Source: Emmonsiellopsis sp. PD_33 (Eukaryota > Ascomycota > Eurotiomycetes > Onygenales > Ajellomycetaceae). From it: a stretch of DNA of 64,000 bases. Position numbers and translations under genes: made by a program. The stretch is taken from the NCBI GenBank assembly GCA_032988165.1, contig JANTQF010000139.1:1-64000 (forward strand), given 5' to 3'. The notes under the pieces were generated by a model. That model was not told the origin of the DNA. It made no database searches and was given only the letters and a program-made list of their open reading frames with translations. Shown piece after piece: positions 33,426-45,427 of this stretch. Within the stretch, counting starts at the first letter, position 1. Every line of letters starts with the position of its first letter.

Positions 33426-36400
33426 TCAAATCGCAACAAAAAACCCATCACCCAGATCCTTCACCCGGCTCCTCTCTACAATCGGATCCTTACAGCTAAC
33501 CCTAATCCTCTCCGGCGTCGCCGGGCTGTTCAACCTCAACAGCTCATCAACCCCCCACTCACTCCTCGCCGCCTTCAGTGCATCCCTAATCGCAAAGAAC
33601 ACTGCACTGCCCATAAACAACGGCGGCTCGCCTACGCCTCTCGACCTCTGAATCGTTCGGAGATTCTCCCACTCCACATCCTTGAGTAAACTAACATTAA
33701 ACACCTGCGGGATGTCCCTGAATCCAGGTATCTTATATGTCCCCGGACCCCGCGTGAATAGCTGACCAGACGCACGATGCCAGAGGCTCTCCTCGGTCGT
33801 GAACAGGCCCTGGCCCTGTATAAATGCACCCTCGATCTGTCCATAGTCGATGGCAGGATTGATGCTGCGGCCGACGTCCATTTTTATGTCCGCACGTAGC
33901 GGCGTCCAGTCGCCCGTCAGCGTGTCAATCTGAACCTCTGCGGCCGTCACGCCCTGCGTGAAGTAGTAGAACATGAGGCCTGTATTCTCGCCCCACTTGT
34001 ACCCAATATCAGGCGTTTTGTAGAAACCATTCGCAGAGAGATTGACACGGTCAAAGTACGCCGCGTTGACGATATCTTTCATCGGTGCGTTGGGCATTTT
34101 CTCCCGGTAGGGTTTCAGACGCTCGTTCAACGTCTGACACGCGTTGAAGACTGCGTAGCCGTTCAGGTCAGAACTGGCCGATGCGGCGGTCGGCGATGCG
34201 TTGGCCACGGTGTTGGTGGCGGTTTCGGAGATGAAGACATCCGATTGTGGGATTCCAAGGGCCTCTGCAGCAATCATGACGATTTTCGTATGCAAGCCTT
34301 GGCCCATTTCGGTCCCGCCATGGGCTACGAGAACGCTTCCATCACGGTACAAGTGTACCAAAGCCCCGGCTTGGTTTAGGAATACGGCTGTGTACGAGAT
34401 ACCGAACTTCGTCGGGACGATTGCAAGGCCTCTCTTAGACCATTTGTGTGTCCGGTTATACTCCGTGATTGCATCGCGACGGGCAGTATAGTCGGACTCA
34501 TTCAACACTTGTTGGTACATGAGGGGCACATACCAGTCACCATCAAGCTCCTGGTTGAAATGAGTCTTTTCCCCGCGCTTATACATATTGATCTCCCGGA
34601 GCTTCTCAACGGGGATGTTTAGCTGGTCCGCAATTTCAGACATGTATGTCTCAGCGAAAAACAGTCCCTGGGGACCACCAAAGCCGCGGAAGGCGGTATT
34701 GGACACCGTGTTTGTCCGACAAACATGGCCGCGGACATGGACATTGGGGAACTTGTAGACATTGTCAATGTGCGATAATGATCGGTCAACCACAGCAGCA
34801 GAGAGATCTTGAGTGTGGCCGGCATTGGCATAGACATCTGCATCCAAAGCCAGTAGTTTTCCTTCTTTGGTTACAGCGACTTTCCAGTGGCAAAGGAAAG
34901 GGTGTCGTTGGCCGGAGGTAGCAATATCCTCATCACGACTCAGCATGCAACGGACGGGACGCTTAGTTTTGTTCGCTGCCACAGCGCAAATACCAGCCAG
35001 TTGGACCGACCGACTTTCTTTGCCTCCAAACCCGCCGCCCAGCCGCTTCACTTTGGCAACGATCTTGTTTTCAGCAACGCCAGTGACATGCGCGACATAT
35101 GCCTGACTATAAGGAAGTGTCAGTAACCACTTCATTAAAATATGAGCATAGGGAAGAGAGGAGAGTAACTTACGTCTCAGCACAGTTCTGAGTACTGCTC
35201 CAAATTTCCATCTCGCCATCCTCCGGCTTCGGAATGGCCACACATGCATTGGTTTCCAGATAGAAATGTTCCTGTCCACCCATTCTCGTCACACCGGTAA
35301 AAACATGGTCAGCAGTGGCAAACGCGGCCTCCGCATCGCCGTTCTTAATAGACGGCTTATGATGATCGTAAAAGGACTTGGCCTCAATCGCTTCCTCGAT
35401 AGTCAAAATGGCCGGTAATTCTTCATACTCGACTTTGACAGCCCTCGAGCCCGCCTCGGCCAGTCCTGCAGAAGAAGCAAGGACCATGCCAATAGGCTGG
35501 CCAGCCGTGCAGACCTTATCAACAGCGAAAAACTGCTCATCGGCCCGTGGCTGGCCCCACCAGTTCGCTTCTGGGTTGGGCAGATTGGTGTGGTCCACAT
35601 AGTCAACAACGCCAGGGATGTCGAGAGCATGGCTGAAATCGACACTGAGGACCTTTGCATGAGCTTTGCTGGAGAGGACAAGACAGCCGTAGAGCTCGTT
35701 CCTTTGGGGAGGAATGTCATCTGTATACTGAGCTTCACCGGTAGCTTGTTTCAGGGCGGAGACGTGGGGTACTTCCCGTCCAAGTACCCGCTGATGGTAT
35801 GCTGTAGCGGCTTCATGATCTTTTTCGCCTGTGGAAATCTCTCTTTCTATTTCAGAGATTGCTTCTTGGTCAACGGTAACCTCCACGTCTTGAAGACTAG
35901 CGAGCACCTCATTGTAAAACCGGTAGAAGAACCCTAGGGCAAGAGTTTTCCGGTACGTTGGCATCCCTCCCGGAACCGAAGATGGAAGATTAAAATCCTT
36001 TTCCAAAGCATCCATCACCCCCTCAAGTGTGGCTGGGTCAGTCCAGCTCTTACCAACAAGGAAAGCCTGGGCCTGTCTTGCAGGCACCGTCGTAGGAGCC
36101 ATGCCACCGTATACCAAATTGGCGCTTGTAACTGTTTTCGTTTCCGAGAGAGATACCCGCAGGGCTGCATTGACAATGGCGATGTCGTCGTCCTTTCTCT
36201 TCGACTGTTTGTATGCTCGAAGATATTCACCGCTCTCCTGACCAACGGGGATTCGCAAGGACGCAACAATAGCATTAGGCGCCAAAGCCGTGGCCCGATA
36301 ACCCTTGAAAAATTCCCCCATTGGAATCTCCGTATCCTCCCCCAATGATTTCGCGACTAGAACTGTATTGGTTGCGACGAATACGGGATTTAGATCTGAG

Positions 36401-37742
36401 ATTGGTGAGGCCGTCGCAATATTCCCGGCTGGCGAAGCCACATTCCGTATCTGCCTCCCAGCAAAATACCTGATTTGTTTCTTAATCGCAATAAACGGCT
36501 GGGCCTTAACGGGTCCATATCTCTTAACCGCCTCGTCGCAGATTGTTTCGAGATCCGTCAGGGAAACATTCGCACCCAACTCCAAATAATCATCCTTGAA
36601 TGTGTACTGCTTCAACTCGGGGATATCACCCACGTAGACCGACTCGACATACTGCATAGCCTTGAACTTTATTTCAATCTGTGTCTCCGTGCTGCCCCCA
36701 ATAATCTTCGCGGACGGACACGAATCCTTAATCTGCAGCAACTGCTGAAGGTTTATAGGCCTGTACCACCGCTTCTTCTTATTCCCAAAGGCGAGGGGCT
36801 TAAATTCATATTTTTGCAGCGAGGGCGGGAAAATAAGCTCGGTATCAGGACTATAAGGGACGAAGTCTGGCGGATCAAAGGACTTTTCGACTGCACTCTC
36901 TCCGTTCGTAGCATCGTTTGTAGCCGTCGTCTTATCCTTGCAACAGCCTCCAGATTTCTTCTCCATGCAACAGCCCGAACCTCCATTCGTGGTTGCCTTG
37001 CCGCAAGAAAAGGTCTGGGCAGCGTCGAGAATCGATCGATATCCAGTGCATCGGCACAGGTTACCGTCGAAGGCTTCTTCAATCGCATGTTCCGACGGCG
37101 TGGGATCATTGCGTAGCAGGGCATAGAGACTCTAATTTACCCAAAAACATCAGTAAATGCTGTATTCACAAAGGATCTAATATTAGTATAGTTCATGCTC
37201 ACCATAACAATACCCGGCGTACAAAATCCACACTGACTCCCATTCCCCACGGCGATTCTCTGTTGCACTGCATGCGGGCTATTCACATCCCCAATCCCCT
37301 CAACAGTGATCACATGTTTGCCATCCACGCTGACAAGCGGTGCCAGACAAGCATTTACAGATGCATGGTATATCTGTTTCGTTGTGGGGTTGAATTGCGA
37401 CACGACCTAGATAATAAGAGATCTCATTAATATATTGACCAGTTCATCGAAAAATGCGGATACTCCTGAACACGCAAGAGTGATTTAAAAACGAGTAACG
37501 TTACATACCACAGTACAAGCCCCGCAACCCCCCTCAGAACATCCCAGCTTTGTCCCCGTCAACCCGACACCTCTGAGATATTCCAGCAGTGTGGTTTCTG
37601 GGTCTGCATCGTCCAGGACGACTTTTGTGCCGTTGAGGTAGAAGCGCAGGATATCGTCGTAGCTCTCTGTTACGGAGGTGAGGGAGGGGGTTTGTTTCAG
37701 AGAGATGCCCACACCAGGGCGTTGGATGATGTCGGGAGCCAT
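33426..37742 (-). CDS. hxA: Xanthine dehydrogenase (purine hydroxylase I)
   Basis: Four exons: 37742-37509, 37406-37203, 37131-35174 and 35106-33426, giving 1358 aa, the usual length. The enzyme oxidises hypoxanthine and xanthine to uric acid with NAD+. Domains in order: [2Fe-2S] ferredoxin (KLGCSEGGCGACTVV), the second cluster (GSQCGFCTPGIVM...NLCRCTGYRS), a Cys-rich spacer with two CC pairs, the FAD domain (IIGGSTETQIEIKFK; SPAGNIATASPISDLNPV) and the molybdopterin domain (GGGFGGKESRS, FRGFGGPQG, GGTEMGQGLHTK), with the catalytic glutamate in GVGEPPLFMG at about residue 1292. All key residues are present. In Aspergillus, hxA is controlled by UaY (TCGG-N6-CCGA); upstream here TCGGGATGCCCGA at 37883-37895 has the half-sites but a 5-bp spacer. 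Confidence 0.97.
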
Positions 37743-38614
37743 TATTTATAGCAGGGTGTATATCCGTAGTCAGTGGGATCTGATGGTGGAAATGGCCATG
37801 GATTTCGTCAATCTGACGGCCACCGTCTGAGTTATATGGGCGTCGATCAAGCGCGATAAGGTAGTAGGTAGTAAAGGCGTTATCGGGATGCCCGATGGTT
37901 GTTGGAGTTAGCTGGGGCGGGTTATCTCGAACACTCAATCCATCAACAAAATAACCCCAAACTCGACGAGAGGACACAAGAAGCTCATGGGGCGCGAGTT
38001 TGCTGGGGTCTAGGCTTAGTTATTTATTAATTCGATGATCGCAAAGAAACAAGATAGGTGTGGAGTAGGGATGATATGAATGACCTAACGGGAATCGGTA
38101 ATTCGTCAACCTTCGACATTCGAGATGCGCCTCTTCTTATCGTGTCTCTGGCTGGTTGCCCCCCACAAAGTAGCCAGAATGCGCATATCGGTGGCCACAG
38201 CCGGGACTCTGGGACTCGCTGGAAAGCTTCATGGTTCAGGCCCCGTCGAACCGTCGAACTTTCGCAGCTGAAATCGGGGATCGCCACTGTCCGATAAGTC
38301 ACGTGGCGGGGGCGCCGCTGACGTCAGCCTTCCTGAGCCACCCCTTTCCCCTGATGGCTTGTTAGGAAATAGTTTATGACAGTATTAGACTCGTTTTCTA
38401 TATCATTATTGTTTATATTTACTTATAAGAAATACACCAAGTTAAAGTGAAACACCAGATGAAATCCAAAATGCCACTCCCAGTCTCATAAATATCAAAA
38501 GTCTAAATAGCGTGGCTGAAAAAAACATCATAGCCAGAAACCAAAATATAGGTACAGTAATTATTTGCAGGGTAGTTGTTCATCCGGATCAGGGGTCAGG
38601 ATTGTGGGGGCCGG
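37743..38614. other. Intergenic region: xanthine dehydrogenase promoter
   Basis: Contains TCGGGATGCCCGA at 37883-37895, a repeated CCGTCGAA motif near 38245-38260 and an E-box CACGTG at 38300-38305. AT-rich from 38370 towards the next gene's 3' end. Confidence 0.5.
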
Positions 38615-40486
38615 TTAGGATCCGGCGTAGGGCTTCTCCTCCTCCTCCCACTTCTTTCGCTCGACGACGCTTCTAGCCCTGTGAATTTCCATCGTTAGCA
38701 GACGTAATAAAAGGCATAGATAGGGGGGAGCCATGAATTACCTATAAGCCCTCACGAACCTCCAGACCTCTGTATCCGCCAAATTCCACGCCTCCGCAGC
38801 CTCTCTAATCCTCTTATTCTCTTTCTTCGTACTCTTAAGCACAGCCCTCGCCTTTCCAATCAGCTCGAACTCCTTCTTGATCTTTTCCTCTTCCCCTTGA
38901 GGAAACTCCTTCAGTAGGGCAGCTTCAGAGCCCTCCTTTTCATCACCTACTGTGTCCCGCGGTATGCGAAATCCAAAGTGCCAATCCAGCTCATCGATTG
39001 TTTGGGACGGCAGCGCAGGTTCCTTGGGGTTTGCTGGGAACGTCTCGACAGTGAACCACAGGGTTCGGGGCATGCCGAAATCGCCCGCGACGATGCTTTT
39101 AAAAGGCACAACGCGCGATGAGCCGTCACGGCCGGCACCAAGGATGGGTTCGGTCATTTCCACGATCCAGTTGTCGCGTTCCGTTTCGCGACGGATATAT
39201 GGGATGGTTACATTGTCGTCTCCTTTGTTTAAGCTTAGAAGCGTGTATGGGTGGGGGACTATGCCGATGGTAAAGGCCGCGGAGTCGTTGGTATAGCCGT
39301 TAAACTGGGTGATTTTCATTCCGGCTCCCTTGGTGCAAGGCGTGCACGTGGGGTCATTTGGTGGGCACGAGGATTGAAGCATTGACGGGACACATTGCGT
39401 AAGTAAGGCGGCTAGATGGTCGCCTGGATTTATCAGTACCCTTGTAGTTTCGGGATATACTCTTAAGACCGATATGCCAGAGGGGAACATTTTCTGGAAC
39501 GTCATTTGCAGATGCAGGTTGATGAGATCCGTCAACGCCTTTTTCCCAACGGCGGGGTTCTCAGCAAGCTTCTCGGAAACAGGTCCATAGCGAGAACTAA
39601 TTGTAGGCCCATCGTAGTAACCCAAGCTCGACGTCTTCTCGGCCCTGAAAAACTCATCGAGGACCACATCAATCATTGTCTTCGCATCTTTTAGATTATC
39701 CCTCTTAAGCGCAGACTTTATGGCCTCATTAATCCGGTCCCCCTTGCCCGAAAACAATGCGGACCCCATATTCTCCACGCGCGTAATATGTGTCGGAATC
39801 GTCTCCCTCCGCAAGTACTTGAAGAACGGATCATCGTACTCCGCCATCGGAAAGCATAGCCAATCCGCTAAAACTCCCACATCCATACTTCCCCAAGCCA
39901 ACCATTTCATAAACTCTCCCTCAAGCTGCGCACCAAGTTTCTGCGTCTTGACAGATTGATATAGCGGATTATTCATCGCCTCCGACGGTCCGAGAACGAC
40001 AGGCCGGAACCCCTTGGCGAACCACGCACGCCTCCAGGTAAGAAGCAGCTGCCTATCCGCCTCCGACACGCCCTTCTCCTTCTTGCTCGCGGAATCATAA
40101 TATGTAAAGATAGGAGGCCGTGGCCTCAACGGCGGGAGGACAGATCTATTCTCATCCAACGTGATACTCGAAGAAAACGGGTTCAGCCATTTCCAGTCAC
40201 TATACCACTTCGATTCCCCACTGGTGCTATTCTTCTGCTCGGGGGGTTTATGCGCAGGGTAGCCGAAGGTTAATCGGAAGCTATCGAGGCTGGGAAGGTC
40301 GGGTAGCTTGGGTGTTGGAAGGCGTGGGAATTCGGGGATGTGGACGTAGTCTGCTGCATAAGCGCCGGCCTGTTTTCTGACATCGGCCAGGGCGGGAGAT
40401 GTGGAGGGGGTGGAGGACAGGATTAGGAGGAAGATGGCGAAGAAGACCACGACGCCGATGAGGCGGGTGCTTTTCTGGGCAATCAT
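38615..40486 (-). CDS. Conserved fungal type II membrane protein of unknown function
   Basis: Two exons: 40486-38742 and 38678-38615, intron 38741-38679 (GTAATT donor, CACAG acceptor), giving 602 aa. The short last exon adds ARSVVERKKWEEEEKPYAGS; without splicing the frame stops six bases into the intron. The protein starts MIAQKSTR and has a single hydrophobic helix (LIGVVVFFAIFLLILSS, about 9-25), so it is predicted type II with a lumenal body. The body carries conserved-looking aromatic blocks (LLLTWRRAWFAKGFRPVVLG; KWLAWGSMDVGVLADWLCFP; YDDPFFKYLRRE), a Cys cluster (QSSCPPNDPTCTPC) and several Asn-x-Ser/Thr sites. The topology and the RAWFAKGFRP segment suggest a Golgi enzyme such as a glycosyltransferase-like protein, but I cannot name a family. 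Confidence 0.85.
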
Positions 40487-40986
40487 GTTATGGCCCGGGC
40501 TTTGCGACAAGCCGGGAGATTAGATCGAGACTAAATAGGTCCGTAGGAATAGCGAAGGTGGCTGCAAAATCAACAGTGCCAAGTAACGAATAGTAAGAGA
40601 CGGCTCTCCATTAAACCTGCAATGGAGAGCAGCGCATTTATGTGTAACGAGAGCACAAAATGCGCAGTCTCTCGAGGGTCTCACCGTCGTTCTCTCGTGA
40701 AGCTGGGTCTGGATCCAAGAAATCTCCACGTCACGTGACCGGGGCTGGCCGACCCCGGAGATTTAATGTTCCGCGTTCCATGGATCTTCCGAGCTTCTTC
40801 CCTTATCAGATCCGATCTTGATATCAACTTTGATTTCGACCTCCTGGAGCACAAACATACTAGTATATACATCCGTGGACCCATCTAGCTCCCAAATAAA
40901 TAAACATCCGTTTCCCAATTACCATCCCAAAAACTCCGTTCCTAATATATTCCCACCGTACCGCCCTTGTCGCTACTATCCATACC
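40487..40986. other. Intergenic region with a palindromic GTCACGTGAC
   Basis: Promoter of the type II membrane protein gene and 3' flank of the one-TM gene. The perfect 10-bp palindrome GTCACGTGAC is at 40730-40739, about 245 bp upstream of the start codon, and would be a strong bHLH (Cbf1-like) site by sequence. Confidence 0.55.
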
Positions 40987-42095
40987 TCACCGCCGCCCAA
41001 CCGGTGCCCCATCCAACTCCGCCATGAACTGCCGCTCATGATGTACGGGCATCTCTACGACGTTATGTCCATAATGACCCAGCTCTATAGGCCTATGAGT
41101 ATTATGCAGCTCCGCTGGACCAAAAGAGCCTATCCCCACCCCCTGCCCTTCCCAAGGTTTGTCCTCGGGTGAGGCAAACGGGTTGGCAGGCGCGCCATCC
41201 TCGTTCTTTGGTGGTCCGGGTTTCTGTCTGAATCTTCGTCGCGCGATGAAGAATCCCAGAGCTCCGATGAGGGCTGCGGCGACAACAATTCCTATCACCA
41301 CGCCCGCAATCCAGGCCTTGCTAGGGGACGGTGTGGGCGTTGCAGTGGAGGTTGTGGTAGATGTGCTGGTTTGTTCTGGTAAGGAGGTGGTGGAGGCTGG
41401 GGAAGCATCCGTTTTGGTCGAGTGGGTGGCTGGATGGGTGGATTGTCAGTTGACGATTCAATTGGGAGCTAATCTTTTCGAGAAAATATGGCGTGTACCT
41501 GTTGCGGTGGCATCAGGAAAGTGCCTGTATGCCGTCCATGGAGTATCTCCAAATCGACCCAGCCTACAGACCAGCTGCGTGCCTAGTAGGTTTTCTTCTG
41601 GAGCACTTTCATAAAGGAAGAGCGGTCCACAGGCGTTCTCCTCGCTATTAAACGAGGCGTATGTACAATCAGCATGACGGCCCAAGGATACGGGGAAGCT
41701 TCTTGGAGGAGGCCACGTACCAGTCCTTCTTCTTCCCGCCAGGATATCGAAGGTTATTACCTGCACATGTTGTCGGAATCGCGCAGGACGAACTCGCAGA
41801 GGTAGGGCAGCAAGCATAGTAGCTTTCCGATTTGGTAAAGGTTTCGCCGTAATCGCAAATCATCCGCACTGTGTCATTTGTTACTACTTACGCCCGGGAT
41901 TCTCGAAGCTGGGACATTTAACATGACAAACGTACCTGCAGCCCTGGTCCCGGACACGGTTGAAATGGTCCATCCTATATCGGGGGAAGTAAGGGGGCTG
42001 TCGTCCACGAACTGGCCAAAAACTGGCTCTCCATTCAGAAGAAGAATCAGAGGTATTACCGCTGCCCGGAGCGGAAAATGCGATAATCTAGCCAT
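40987..42095 (-). CDS. Secreted-ectodomain, single-TM sensor-like protein
   Basis: Four exons: 42095-41936, 41868-41721, 41644-41499 and 41429-40987, giving 298 aa. I chose the second intron (41720-41645; donor GTACGT, branch CTGAT, acceptor AATAG) because it alone keeps frame and joins GGKKKDC to EENACG. Features: signal peptide (LRAAVIPLILLLNGEPVFG), a small ectodomain with eight cysteines (CDYGETF..YYACCPTSASSSC..TTCAG...DC..ACG...LVC, then WTAYR), a Ser/Thr-rich stalk (TSTSTTTSTATPTPSPS), one TM helix (IAGVVIGIVVAAALIGALGF) followed by ARRRFR, and a short cytosolic tail. This build resembles fungal Wsc/Mid2-like surface proteins and the common C-rich/S-T stalk/TM proteins of Eurotiomycetes. 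Function unknown. Confidence 0.8.
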
Positions 42096-43645
42096 TGCCA
42101 CAATTGAAATCCGTGTGGCAATTTACCATTATCTGGACTTTTAACGAGAAGAACGAAAGAAACCCTCAAGGAGGGGGAGACGGAAGAAAATTCCATCACC
42201 AAGAGAATACGAAGTGACTACTGAGGTCTAGCCATATCGGTCCCTAGTAGGTAGCAGCTGTTTTCTGTTTCCCCTTTTTTCCCATGTCCGATGAGCTCGT
42301 ATCCCCAAACATGTTTAGCGGGATATTCCAAGCGCTAAAAAAGTCGCCAGCAGTTCGAATCGAAACTATCGGGCCGTTTTTTATCATTAGTCTCTGTAGG
42401 ATCGGAGTTTTTGAGCCGCAAGGTCCGCAACCCCGATCTTATTAGTCTCCTCTTGGCGATATCAGCACAAAGACATTGATAATGGCTTTATTAAAGAAGC
42501 ATTCAATCCCACGATCCCTAACGATTACCTCACTACGGCCAGGAACAATAGAAAAAACGAGTCAAGGGAACCGAAATGTCACAGTACGTATGAGAACACC
42601 AAAATGTTGATCTACTCAAGCTGAATTAAGTCGCAGGCGCTGTCGAGCCCGGATGGCGATCGAGGTATTCAAAACGGTTAGAGGACAACGATAATCACAG
42701 ATTCTCAGTGAAACCCCTTCAAGCCGTGGGGTAGTTTCCAGCTGAGGAGATATGGTTTCTTGAACCCGCTGCTAAAGGATGGCAATCGAGGGTATTTCAG
42801 CCATTGTAAAAGCTTAGACATCCCCGGATGAATCTCCGTTGTTGAAATGGCCCCATTAATTACTAAATGGAAAGAAGAAAGAAACAAACATGGGCACGGA
42901 TCTATTATACGGATTCCTATTCCCAAGCTTCGCGGATTCCAAGATCCCTCGTCATAAGTTATGAAAGGAATATCTGACTGTCCTCTGCAGCACTGAGTTG
43001 CTATGAGCTTCTGATATCTTGTGTTTTGCCTTCCGGCAGGTTTTTGCAGCTGCGAAGGAAAAGACGATCCTTGCTGTCTTTCGGGTTTTATGGCCGGATA
43101 CCCCTTCCTGCAAAAGATAATGTGCTTTGGGGATCTGGACTAGAGAGTTGGAAACCTAGATGGATGTTTGGGGCCTTCATCGTATTGTTCGGGGGGCCTT
43201 TGTCAGTCGATACCATCCCTTGAGCTGTAATATGTGCCAATTGGGTACCATCTTGGCTCTGGGGGACTGGCCCGATTAGAAGACTGTAGATATCCACCCC
43301 GTGCTTGAAACATTGCTGCTTCAAGGGCCTTCAGGTTATCATAACCTTGCGATCTGGCTGGATCTTCTCCCATACACCAATCTCCCTTTTCCTTTAATAA
43401 GGAAATTCATGATGGGATTGGACAGCAAAGTTTATCTGGATAGGTACTATCTGTTCATTTCTATCTATATCCAAGAGAAAGCGTAGATGGTAATCAGGAC
43501 ATGGATCTTTCCAAACACCCAAAATCAACCCAACATATCTATATAGGTATCTATATCTATATCAAACCCCATGCTCTATACACAATACATACCAATCCCC
43601 TCTCCACACCAAAAAATAAACCAAAATCCACACTCCCTTCATCCT
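42096..43645. other. Intergenic region, no gene recognised
   Basis: 1.55 kb between two minus-strand genes. Short ORFs on both strands carry no motif. AT-rich direct TATATC/TATCTA runs near 43540-43565. Confidence 0.6.
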
Positions 43646-44870
43646 TCACCCCCTAAACACCCTCTCCACCTCCCCCACCACTTCATCAACCGCCCACTCC
43701 AACAGCTCCCGCATCCCCGCCCTCCCCAGCCCCGGCGCAACCAAAACCCCCATATCCCCCCTAACCATCTCCCCCTCCCCAACCACCCTCTTCAACTCCT
43801 CCTCATCCCTCCCCACCCCCAAATCCCCCACCAACAACCAAGAATGGTCAATCACATACCTCGGCCAGACAATATCATCCACATAACCCGGCGGATCCGT
43901 CCAGAAATTCTGCTCCGGGAAGGGATCCCCCTCATCCTCCAAACTGCCAATGCCACCACCAAAGGCACCATCATCGTCATCCGCAGCCACACCACCCTCC
44001 CCAACCCCCTCCTCCTTCGACACCGGCGTCGGCGCCGGCCCAATAGTCACATACCCCGACCTCCCCTCCCTCCGCTCCTTCAGCAGCGAATACGTCGCCG
44101 GCAAAAACAGCGGCACATCAATACAATCCCGCACCGAGCGGAGCGGATGCTTCTCCTCGCCCGGCGGCGCGTAGAGGAGGAAGCCATCGATGAATGCTAG
44201 CGATATAGTACATTTCCCACCATCACAGGCTTCCTTTAACCCCTCGCGCAGCACCGCATCAGTCCTCTCCATAACACCATCGCGTAATCTGGCGATAGTG
44301 TCGGTATCAACCCCGGACTCCCCCGCGTCGTTTCGATCCTCTTTACTCCGGAGACGGGGCGGGAGGGCGCCGTGCGCGCGCACGTGGGTTAGGGCGGAGG
44401 AGAGCGCGCGGATGTCGAGGGCGGAGATGGTGTCCCAGTCTTGGACTAGGTGGCCGGATGAGGTGGTTGTTATGGGGATTCTGGCGGGGGGACGGGAGAA
44501 TGTTAGTATGGGGTGGTGTGGATGTGGATGTGGAATAAATAGTACTATCCAGTCTAATAAGAGGGGAGGGGTGTGGAGGGGGGGGGGATACAACGTACTG
44601 ATCATCCGGCTTATAAAAGTCATCTTCATGGATGATGAATGCCCGCACCGCACCCTCCTCGCCTTCTCCGATGCCCTTCTTCCCGTCTCCAGCTTCATGC
44701 CTATCTTGCTCCGGCGCAGGCGTAAACACCGTCCGAAGCAGGCGGGCAAGGGTCGTTTTGCCGCTCGATGATGGACCGGAGATTCCGATGACTATTGTCT
44801 TTCTTCTCTGTGGCTGTGGCTGGGACTGTGATGGAGAAGCATTATGTTCGGCGGGTGGTGGGACGGACAT
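43646..44870 (-). CDS. nrk1: Nicotinamide riboside kinase
   Basis: Two exons: 44870-44599 and 44480-43646, intron 44598-44481, giving 368 aa. NRK phosphorylates nicotinamide riboside to NMN in NAD+ salvage. The P-loop GISGPSSSGKTTLARLL lies at about 29-45. The substrate-binding FIIHEDDFYKPDDQIPI is rebuilt across the intron, followed by QDWDTISALDI, FIDGFLLY and the late WTDPPGYVDDIVWPRYVIDH, all NRK landmarks. At 368 aa it is about 100 residues longer than yeast or human NRKs; much of the excess is an acidic Gly-rich insert around residues 245-280 (GVGEGGVAADDDDGAFGG) and the long loop after DWD. Located between a membrane protein gene and a SNF2 gene; no linked NAD gene. Confidence 0.93.
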
Positions 44871-45427
44871 TGCGGAGGAGGGGGGGGAGGGTGGTTGGTT
44901 TTTATATCGGTGGTGGGATGGATGCGGGGTACGTTGAATATGCTGGTATCCAAAGCTTATGAGAATCTTGGGTGGTGTGGAAATGCGGTTTTGTTGTTTA
45001 AATTGGTTTGCGGCATTATTCCATGTTGCTGTACACTAAATTGGAGGAGGGGAATAGAAATGAAGGGGAAAAACAAGGAGCGCTGGAGCCTTTGTGATTC
45101 ATTTGTCGTGATAAAAAACGTCATGGGTCTAGGCTCGGTCTATGGTGAGCTATGAAATCAACCAAACCAATCTCCCTACTCCGTAGACTAAATATTGAAC
45201 TTACACAATAAATTCCATATATTCCTATCAGATATTCAAATACACACAATGGAAATATTCGACATAAATAATCTGTGCCTGCCATCCATCCGCCCGCCAT
45301 GGCCACCCTTAAAGACCTACACCGAAAATGCGCCAAAGCAGAAACATAACCCCTTCCCAATCCCATCACATATTTATCATAAGTCGTTACAAAACCTCTA
45401 CTCTGAAAAAGAGGGAAATCCTAACAT
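44871..45427. other. Intergenic region
   Basis: NRK promoter on the left and SNF2 gene 3' flank on the right. G-rich near 44880-44900. Nothing else seen. Confidence 0.6.

Noticed and set aside
41686..41720. A very short intron (GTACGT to AAG) in the one-TM protein gene
   Set aside because: About 22-26 nt is too short for splicing; the 76-nt alternative keeps frame and has a good branch site.
42340..42380. tRNA-like T-loop TTCGAATC
   Set aside because: The flanking bases (AGCAG and CGAAA) cannot form a T stem, and no D or anticodon arm fits upstream.
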